Shown: positions 57,693 to 64,000 of the stretch, piece after piece
Numbering within the stretch: position 1 is the stretch's first letter
How the letters are laid out: the number at the start of each line of letters is the position of its first letter
NCBI GenBank assembly: GCA_036011305.1
Contig: DASCNA010000132.1
Location: forward strand, 43,899 to 107,898
Direction: 5' to 3'
DNA length: 64,000 bases
Source of the DNA: DASCNA01 sp036011305
Lineage (GTDB): Bacteria > Verrucomicrobiota > Lentisphaeria > Victivallales > GWF2-38-69
Position numbers and translations under genes: made by a program
Notes under the pieces: model-generated
The model's input: only the letters and a program-made list of their open reading frames with translations
What the model was told of the DNA's origin: nothing
The model's database searches: none

Positions 57693-57734
57693 AAAAAAAG
57701 GCCAGCAGTTTATTAAAACTCGCAGGCCTTTTTT
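57693..57734. terminator. Bidirectional rho-independent terminator
   Basis: A-run and GGCC (57694-57703) pair with GGCC and T-run (57725-57734), with an inner AGTTT/AAACT stem. U-tracts are available on both strands. It ends proC on the plus strand and the ATP-grasp gene on the minus strand. Confidence 0.9.
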
Positions 57735-57749
57735 ATTATTACAATAAAA

Positions 57750-58913
57750 TTAGTAAGTATTCTGAATATAATGTGATACTTCTAATATTCTATTTAGGTC
57801 TTCCGCCCTTACTATATAAGCATAATCTCCCAAAGCGCTTCTATAAACAAAAGGCATCTCCTGATGCAATGCTATATAATTTGAATAGTTACTTAAAATG
57901 TCTGAGTGAGAATGTACATAAGATTTACCATCTTTTCTCCCTATATATGAGCAATAATATTTTCGCTCATAGTCCAGTTGATTATTCCCATTAACAATCA
58001 AGTCTGCCCATACTTTAAAAATATCTATATTGCAGGCATAATTAAACATATCTGTGGTCAGTCCTCCTGGAGGTCTGATATTAACTTCAAGCGGAACAAA
58101 TTCTCCACTAGGCGTATAAAAATATTCAAGATGAAAAAAACGTTCTCTTACATTGAATCCTTTCAAGCATTTTCTTCCTATTTCCTCCAGTTCTTTAGGA
58201 ACATCTCTAACAGAGTAATAATAGATATGATTATCTTCATTTACAGTTTCCATTACTCCTTGGCTGAAAATATGAGAAGTAAAGAAAATAGGATTAGAAT
58301 CTTTATCGGCTAAACCATCAAAAGAATGAATTTCTCCGGTAATAAATTCTTCCAGTATATAAGGTATGTCTGAAATTTTAGAATATACTTCTTCAAGCTC
58401 TGCGCTACTGTGTACTTTATACGTATCATTGGCACCGACTCCAGCATCAGGCTTTGCAACAACAGGATAACCAACTTTATTTATGAATTTTTTTGCTTCA
58501 TCGATATTATGGACAACTTTTCCCTGAGCGACACGCAGACCTAATTTCTGATAGACTTTTTTCATTTCAGATTTACAGCGAATCTGTTTCATATCTTTTT
58601 CTCTGAGGCCGTAAATATTAAAATCATCTCTTAGTTTTGCTTCTGTATCAAGCCAATACTCGCTATGAGAATCCAAACGATGGATTTTACCATACTTATA
58701 TGTAAAGTAAGCAACTGCTTTAATCAGTTCATCGTAATTATGCATATCGCTTACTTTATAATATTCAGTCATTGCTCCTTTAAGTTGAGCGTGCAACTTA
58801 TAATGCGGTTCATCCCCAATTCCCAAAACTCTTGCACCTGCATTTTTTAGTGAAATAGAAAAAGTTTTGAAGTTAGTTGGAAAATGTGGTGATAAATATA
58901 CAATATTTTTCAT
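57750..58913 (-). CDS. ATP-grasp ligase of unknown substrate
   Basis: 387 residues with a complete ATP-grasp fold: pre-grasp region (about 1-100), the YPVVAKPDAGVGA strand and loop that bind ATP, IPYILEEFI, and the metal-binding EVNIRPPGG. These carboxylate-amine ligases make amide or peptide-like bonds; the family here is not one I can name. It is unrelated in operon terms to the shortened ATP-grasp protein at 27093-28238, which lacks the central part that this one has. Confidence 0.82.
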   Translation of the reverse strand: MKNIVYLSPHFPTNFKTFSISLKNAGARVLGIGDEPHYKLHAQLKGAMTEYYKVSDMHNYDELIKAVAYFTYKYGKIHRLDSHSEYWLDTEAKLRDDFNIYGLREKDMKQIRCKSEMKKVYQKLGLRVAQGKVVHNIDEAKKFINKVGYPVVAKPDAGVGANDTYKVHSSAELEEVYSKISDIPYILEEFITGEIHSFDGLADKDSNPIFFTSHIFSQGVMETVNEDNHIYYYSVRDVPKELEEIGRKCLKGFNVRERFFHLEYFYTPSGEFVPLEVNIRPPGGLTTDMFNYACNIDIFKVWADLIVNGNNQLDYERKYYCSYIGRKDGKSYVHSHSDILSNYSNYIALHQEMPFVYRSALGDYAYIVRAEDLNRILEVSHYIQNTY

Positions 58914-59199
58914 TTTATCCTCTTTCTAACATTAAAATAATAATCTTCCAATTACATGTTCCCAAAGGATTAAAATTAATACAAATTATATTATTAACAA
59001 GTTAATTGATAAATTATTAACAATCTTTAGTGCAAGTTTTATAATAAATTATATATTTTATTAAATAATAAATTGTTATAGGTATTCTTTTGATGTATCT
59101 CTATCAACCTACTAAATTTTAATTTACTGTAAAACTGGCAACTGCTTTTGAATAAAGATAAAATTAACTTTTAAAGCGGTTATAATTTTTTAATTTGAT

Positions 59200-59847
59200 A
59201 TGATAACTAAACTATTTGAATTTCTCAGTCCATTTGAGTCACATAGCTATATAATAATTTTTGCATTGCTTATTGCATGCGGTTTAGGACTACCGATACC
59301 TGAAGATGTAACACTTGTATTAGGCGGTGTAACTTCGTCTTATAAGATTACTAATTTCTGGTTGATAGTTTTAGTGAGCATGATAGGCGTACTGGGCGGT
59401 GACAGTATAGTATTTGTTCTGGGAAGATATCTGGGGCATAAAATTTTAAAATCAAAATTTTTATCTAAAATAGTAAAACCCAGATCAATTGCCAGAGTTA
59501 AGCTCGCATCAGCAAAATATGGAAACTATCTGCTGTTTTTTGCGCGTTTTATGCCTGGGCTGAGAACGCCCGTCTTTTTTTCAATGGGGATGTTTAAGAA
59601 ACCTTTTCTTTCATTTATTATCATTGATGGTTTCGCAGCTTTAATTTCAGTTCCGATATGGGTTTATGTCGGAATGATTTTCGGAGATAATATCCCAGCT
59701 TTAGAGCATCACATAAAACATATGGAAGAAGGTATATACATAGCTTTGGCTGTGGTAATTGTTATAATAATAACAGCTCATTTCATTAAGAAAAAATTTA
59801 TATCAAAAATTTTGTCAAATAATACCACTGTGAAAGAAAGAGAATGA
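59200..59847 (+). CDS. DedA-family membrane protein
   Basis: 215 residues, about five hydrophobic segments. GLGLPIPEDVTLVLGG and FFARFMPGLRTPVFFSMGM (the RxxPGxR motif) define the DedA family, linked to undecaprenyl-phosphate or lipid recycling in other bacteria. It is followed after three bases by an HD-domain gene. Confidence 0.88.
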   Translation: MITKLFEFLSPFESHSYIIIFALLIACGLGLPIPEDVTLVLGGVTSSYKITNFWLIVLVSMIGVLGGDSIVFVLGRYLGHKILKSKFLSKIVKPRSIARVKLASAKYGNYLLFFARFMPGLRTPVFFSMGMFKKPFLSFIIIDGFAALISVPIWVYVGMIFGDNIPALEHHIKHMEEGIYIALAVVIVIIITAHFIKKKFISKILSNNTTVKERE

Positions 59848-59850
59848 AAA

Positions 59851-60414
59851 ATGACGCACATCCCTACCAGAGAAAACGCATTTGCATTATTGAAGAAGTA
59901 TAATGATTCTGAATCATTGATTAATCATGCGCTTGCAGTAGAAGCTGTAATGAAATTTTATGCCAGAAAAAATCATGAAGATGAAGAAAAATGGGGAATA
60001 ATCGGTCTTATTCATGACCTTGATTATGATAAATATCCAGATCAGCACTGCATTAAAACCAAAGAAATTCTTGAAAAAAACAACTGGCCGGAAGATTATA
60101 TCAGAGCTGTAATTTCACATGGTTGGGAATTCTGCATTGATGTTGAGCCGAAGAGCTTATTGGAAAAGACACTGTACACTATAGACGAATTAACCGGCTT
60201 TATAACTGCCTGCGCTCTTGTCAGGCCTTCCAAAAGCGTTATGGATCTTGAACTGAAATCTGTTCGTAAAAAATGGAAAATTAAAGCTTTTGCTGCAGGT
60301 GCTAACAGAGATGTCATTGAAAAAGGTTCAAAAATGCTGAATATTGAGCTTAATGAACTGATTAATGATGTAATACAGGGAATGAGGACAGTGGCAGAGG
60401 ATATAGGTCTCTAA
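59851..60414 (+). CDS. HD-domain phosphohydrolase
   Basis: 187 residues. A His near residue 26 (LINHALAVEAVM), then GLIHDLDYDKYP with the HD pair, and VISHGWEF and TIDELTG downstream fit a small HD-domain metal hydrolase. Substrate unknown; close coupling to dedA suggests shared expression only. Confidence 0.82.
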   Translation: MTHIPTRENAFALLKKYNDSESLINHALAVEAVMKFYARKNHEDEEKWGIIGLIHDLDYDKYPDQHCIKTKEILEKNNWPEDYIRAVISHGWEFCIDVEPKSLLEKTLYTIDELTGFITACALVRPSKSVMDLELKSVRKKWKIKAFAAGANRDVIEKGSKMLNIELNELINDVIQGMRTVAEDIGL

Positions 60415-60482
60415 ATTAATTCTCTGTAAACTGCTATAAAACAATTCAAGAATGAAAGAAATTCCAACTTAATCTTTTATAT

Positions 60483-60929
60483 TCAATTTTCATAAATTCT
60501 GGTACGCCTTTTCCAGGTTTCAGTAGACCCGAAAAGTGGAATACCAATATATCCTTTTACTTTTAAGATATCATCTTCATTCTTTATAATGCATTTATAT
60601 GATTTACCATTGTGCGGGTCATATATAGTTCCATTTATTAATGTTGTATTTGATTGCGCAACGAAGTTTTTTAAAATAATTTTCCCTAATATAGGCTTTC
60701 TTGACTCTTCCTTATCTGGGTTAAATATATCTTTTAAAGGCATTCCATCTTCCCAATAAGTGCTTTTAAGCCAGACAACTTCACCAAAATATTTATTCTT
60801 TTGTATGAATATATTAACCACACTGTCATTTCCTTTTGTCTCCCAGAGTCCAATGCACATGTTATTTTCAGCAAATACTGCTGCCGGTAGTAAAATAGCT
60901 ATAATTAATAGATTTTTTTTAAAATACAT
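60483..60929 (-). CDS. DUF2147 exported protein
   Basis: 148 residues with a signal peptide ending near VFAE. GLWETKGNDSVVNIF, GTIYDPHNGKSYKC and LKVKGYIGIPLFGSTETW match the DUF2147 family of periplasmic proteins with no settled role. It lies four bases after the upstream gene (60934-61401) on the minus strand. Confidence 0.85.
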   Translation of the reverse strand: MYFKKNLLIIAILLPAAVFAENNMCIGLWETKGNDSVVNIFIQKNKYFGEVVWLKSTYWEDGMPLKDIFNPDKEESRKPILGKIILKNFVAQSNTTLINGTIYDPHNGKSYKCIIKNEDDILKVKGYIGIPLFGSTETWKRRTRIYEN

Positions 60930-60933
60930 TCTT

Positions 60934-61401
60934 TTACCTGAACTTGCCTAAATATTTGACAATAGCTTTTTGCCTCTTTCCATTAATGACAGAGATAATT
61001 CTTACCCACATATAAGGTTGTTTTTTAGGTATATCATTTATAGAAATATGACAGCTTAATGAGCCCATACCGCTTCTACGATTACTTAAACCTACTAAAG
61101 ATTCACTTGCAATTATCTTCCTTCCTTTCCCTGACTCAGTTCGTGTAGCAACACACTGCATCGTCACTGAAGACTTTTTAGGATTTTTAAGTCTGGAATC
61201 CCATTTAGCAGTAACATAGAATGCAGGCCTGTATGTATCAGTTGTAATATCAATTTTTAAATTACTAATACCTTTATCACGAATAACAAGTTCTCTAGTT
61301 AGAGGATTTTTATTCCTTTTATAAACTTTATACTCATTAATACCATAATAGATACCAACGGCTAAAATCAAAATAACAAGAAATATTCCTAAACCTTTCA
61401 T
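60934..61401 (-). CDS. Membrane-anchored hypothetical protein
   Basis: 155 residues; a single N-terminal helix (about residues 4-19), then a beta-rich periplasmic part ending MWVRIISVINGKRQKAIVKYLG. No family recognised. It is probably cotranscribed with the DUF2147 gene. A second possible reading is a short signal peptide rather than an anchor. Confidence 0.6.
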   Translation of the reverse strand: MKGLGIFLVILILAVGIYYGINEYKVYKRNKNPLTRELVIRDKGISNLKIDITTDTYRPAFYVTAKWDSRLKNPKKSSVTMQCVATRTESGKGRKIIASESLVGLSNRRSGMGSLSCHISINDIPKKQPYMWVRIISVINGKRQKAIVKYLGKFR

Positions 61402-61742
61402 ACTTTCTCCAAAAGCTTTACATCATTTTAAAAGATTATATTATTTTTTCAATAACAAATATATGCAAAGAAAAAGAAGAAATGAAAAAATCACATATAC
61501 TTAACAAGGATTAGCAATATTATTCATAGAACATTTTTTAATTAATATAAAACCACAAAATATCACACAACAAACTTGTAAAAGATCAATCATAATATAT
61601 TTTTCACAATGGGAAAATTGTATTTTAATTTTTAAAAAATATTTTTATGAATTATTATGCACATAAAACTTCAAATTTAATCTATTAATTGAATTTGAAG
61701 TCGGGATTTCTTTAAATATCTAAACAAACAAAAGGGAGAATT
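61402..61742. other. Divergent intergenic region before the sugar ABC operon
   Basis: 340 AT-rich bases between divergent genes. It holds an inverted repeat at 61669-61700 and the AAAGGGAG ribosome-binding site of the binding-protein gene. Nothing else stands out. Confidence 0.4.
61669..61700. promoter_or_regulatory. Operator-like inverted repeat upstream of sugar ABC genes
   Basis: CTTCAAATT (61669-61677) is the exact inverse of AATTTGAAG (61692-61700); extended over 16 bases each side, 13 pairs match. It ends 42 bases before the ATG. This fits a dimeric repressor operator or a leader hairpin. The regulator is not in view. Confidence 0.45.
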
Positions 61743-62732
61743 ATGTTTAGAAAACTCATCGTTATTGTACTGGCAATTGTAACCTGCATAGGTATGACAT
61801 CATTATGCAGTGCAGCAAACAAAAGAATCTATCTTATTCCAAAAGCAAATTCAGCGGGCTACTGGCAAACTGTTATTGACGGAGCTCAGCACGCAGCAAA
61901 AAAATATGGAGTTGACTTAATTGTACAGGGAGCAACATCTGAGATTGACGTAACAAGACAGATTTCTATTGTTGAAAACGCTTTAGTTACTCATCCTGCA
62001 GCAATAATACTTGCGCCGACTTCTACCGATTCATTAGTGCCTGTTATTGAAAAGGCCTCTAGAGAAAAAGTCCCGGTTATTATTATTGACAGTAAAGCAA
62101 ACACAAAAAATTATAAATCCTTCATGGCCTCAGACAATGTTAAAATAGGTGAACTGGCAGCTGATCAACTTGCTCAGGCTATTAAAGAAAAAACTGGAAA
62201 AATCCAGGGAGATGTTGCAGGAATTACTTTCTTATCAGGTGCCAGCTCTTTAGAACAGAGAAAAAAAGGTTTTTTGAATAGAATAAAAGAAAAATATCCA
62301 AAACTCAAAGTAGTTGATTTTAGAGATGCCCTTGCAAAATCAACAAATGCCATTGATATAACTCAAAATTACCTAACAAAATATCCAGAGCTCAAAGGTA
62401 TATTCTGCAATAATAATTATACTACAGACGGCGCAGCAAGAACACTTTACGCAGCACATAAAAAAAACATTGCTCTAATTGGCGTAGATTCCGATCAACA
62501 GGAAATCTGGGGATTGAAAAATGGATATATCAAATCAATAATTGTACAGAAACCATGGATCATGGGATATATGGGAGTTGAATACGCAATAAAAGCTATA
62601 AACGGCAAAAAAATTCCTAAATATGTAAACACAGGTGTTGTTGCAATTACTAAAAAAATGATAATTTCAGGAAAAGCAGAACAATTCCTGAATCCGGTAA
62701 AATACTATAAAACACATAAAATTGCTATTTAG
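61743..62732 (+). CDS. Sugar ABC transporter substrate-binding protein (RbsB-like)
   Basis: 329 residues; signal peptide (1-24, ending CSAAN), then a type I periplasmic binding fold: AAKKYGVDLIVQG, ILAPTSTDSLVPV, VIIIDSKA and GVDSDQQ. GGGAG precedes the ATG. The family captures ribose-like sugars or related ligands; the exact sugar is unknown. A hairpin after the gene likely keeps it expressed above the ATPase. Confidence 0.9.
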   Translation: MFRKLIVIVLAIVTCIGMTSLCSAANKRIYLIPKANSAGYWQTVIDGAQHAAKKYGVDLIVQGATSEIDVTRQISIVENALVTHPAAIILAPTSTDSLVPVIEKASREKVPVIIIDSKANTKNYKSFMASDNVKIGELAADQLAQAIKEKTGKIQGDVAGITFLSGASSLEQRKKGFLNRIKEKYPKLKVVDFRDALAKSTNAIDITQNYLTKYPELKGIFCNNNYTTDGAARTLYAAHKKNIALIGVDSDQQEIWGLKNGYIKSIIVQKPWIMGYMGVEYAIKAINGKKIPKYVNTGVVAITKKMIISGKAEQFLNPVKYYKTHKIAI

Positions 62733-62752
62733 ATTTTATTACCCTTCAAAAG

Positions 62753-62788
62753 TGTAGAACTAACCATATAATTAGTTCTGCATTTTTT
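62753..62788 (+). terminator. Attenuating terminator between binding protein and ATPase genes
   Basis: TGTAGAACTAA (62753-62763) pairs with TTAGTTCTGCA (62772-62782), one G-U pair, eight-base loop, then six T. As it sits between operon genes, partial termination would yield more binding protein than ATPase, a common arrangement. Confidence 0.75.
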
Positions 62789-62855
62789 AATAACTAAACT
62801 TATAGCATTAACTGAAACTCATCTACAACTAATGTTTAAGTTAAAGGTTCTTCTA

Positions 62856-64000
62856 TGAATAATAAGTATATTATTGAGATGAAAAATATCTCCAAACACT
62901 ATCCAGGAGTTAATGCACTAGATAATGTTAATATTTCAATTAAACCGGGCGAAGTAAGAGCACTTGTGGGAGAGAACGGAGCCGGCAAATCCACTTTAAT
63001 GAAAATTTTAACAGGTGCTGAAACTCCGACCAAAGGAGAAATAATAATTAACGGCAAAAAGATTTCACATCTTACTCCAGCTATTTCAGAAAAAATGGGA
63101 TTATCCTGTGTCTATCAAAATCTCATGCTTGCAGAACATTTAACAGTAGCTGAAAATATCTGGCTTGGAAAACTGCCTTCGTCCTATGGAATACTGAATA
63201 AAAAAGCTCTCATTAAGAAAACAGATGATTTTTTAAATCAAATAGGATTTAAAGGGATTATTAATCCCAATAATATTGTATCCGATTTAACAACATCCCA
63301 AATGGGAATGGTTGCAATCGTAAAAGCCGTTTCCAGTAATGCAAAAATTATAATTTTTGACGAACCAACTGCTGTTCTTTCTAATAAAGCTGTCAATGAT
63401 CTTTTCAAAATTATTAAATTATTAAAGACAAAAAAAGTAGCTATTTTCTATATTTCACACAGGATGGAGGAGATTTTTAAAGTCTGCGATTCAGTTTCTG
63501 TCCTGAAAGACGGAGTACATGTTGGAGACAAAAAAGTTTCTGATATGACAGATAATAAACTGATCACTATGATGGTCGGTCGCGAACTTACAGGCAGCAA
63601 CTTTGACAGTAGTAGACAAATAGGGAAACGACTGTTGCAGGTTAAAAATATATCGAATAAGAAAATCAAAAACTGTTCACTTGAATTAAATGAGGGAGAA
63701 ATTGTCGGGATTTATGGCTTGGTTGGTGCCGGAAGAACTGAGCTTTCCAGAGCTATCTTCGGTGCTGATAAAGTTAACAGTGGGAAAATTCTTATAAACG
63801 GGAAGCAGGTAAAAATAGACAGCCCTATTAAAGCTATTAAAAGAAAAATCAGTCTTGTTCCTGAGGATAGAAGACGACAAGGGCTTGCTCTGCAGTTATC
63901 AGTTAAAACAAACTTAAATTTAGTTGTATATAAAAATAACGGGATACTTGGATTTGTCGGTTCAAAAAGAGAAAAAAAAATAAATAATAAATATATAAAA
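62856..64000 (+). CDS. Sugar ABC transporter ATP-binding protein (RbsA-like), partial
   Basis: Runs off the window end; about 381 codons seen from ATG 62856. First ATPase: GENGAGKST (Walker A), the signature region reads DLTTSQMGM where RbsA-type proteins usually have LSxGQ or LSVAQ, and IIFDEPTAVL is Walker B. The second ATPase begins with GLVGAGRTELS as its P-loop, the shortened form seen in RbsA/MglA, and PEDRRRQGL. It pairs with the binding protein upstream; a permease should follow beyond the window. Confidence 0.9.

Noticed and set aside
1..64000. tRNA, rRNA, CRISPR arrays and phage genes
   Set aside because: None were visible by reading; a dedicated tRNA and repeat scan was not possible here.

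Overview
The window is a very AT-rich piece of a Gram-negative, probably anaerobic chromosome. Lipoproteins, a LolA-like carrier, an RND efflux pump and a periplasmic sugar-binding protein show an outer membrane. The tungstopterin/flavin/Fe-S operon suggests anaerobic metabolism. A protein resembling the exosortase-associated TIGR04073 family (54449-54958) and a CdsZ-like zinc-ribbon protein (1-648) suggest the PVC superphylum (Lentisphaerota, Kiritimatiellota or Verrucomicrobiota); this placement is inference. I saw no rRNA, tRNA, CRISPR array or intact insertion sequence.

Layout. 1-5556: housekeeping genes (zinc-ribbon protein, ruvB, der, apbE, mreB). 5780-9460: hom, an Ask_Ect-like aspartate kinase and GDP-fucose synthase as one transcription unit. 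9492-11732: a cysteine-rich FAD oxidoreductase and an unknown exported protein. 12426-18359: a tungsten aldehyde oxidoreductase operon in which the catalytic subunit is split over two genes. The N-terminal half is fused to a NuoE-like protein and the C-terminal half to a NuoG-like ferredoxin module. A NuoF-like flavoprotein lies between them and a ThiF/ThiS-like pair follows. 18619-20244: a P5C-type aldehyde dehydrogenase. 20305-25753: an RND pump operon with a GIN-domain protein. 26303-30687: a lipoprotein gene interrupted by one in-frame TGA, a shortened ATP-grasp protein, and an XRE-HTH protein with tandem PAS domains but no visible output domain.

30994-49205: an aryl-polyene (APE)-type type II polyketide/fatty-acid cluster of two divergent arms. 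It has four ketosynthases (one chain-length-factor-like), a degenerate ketosynthase-like protein, two ACPs, a ketoreductase, two dehydratase hotdogs, a thioesterase, an aryl/acyl ligase, two acyltransferases, a glycosyltransferase, a LolA-like protein and an MMPL exporter. Two proteins are unusual fusions: radical SAM/SPASM with an ApeP-like hotdog, and the MMPL exporter with a DUF3261-like lipoprotein. The likely product is a membrane-anchored aryl polyene.

49389-64000: mixed core and accessory genes: an NRAMP-like transporter with a LysR regulator, an MBL hydrolase, a lone receiver domain, ychF, trmB, mtnA, proC, a complete ATP-grasp protein, DedA and HD proteins, a DUF2147 protein, and the start of an RbsB/RbsA-type sugar ABC transporter cut by the window edge.

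The best candidate for an undescribed system is the split, fused tungsten oxidoreductase (12426-18359). Its gene order predicts one complex passing electrons between an aldehyde, NAD(H) and ferredoxin. The radical SAM-hotdog fusion in the polyene cluster is second.
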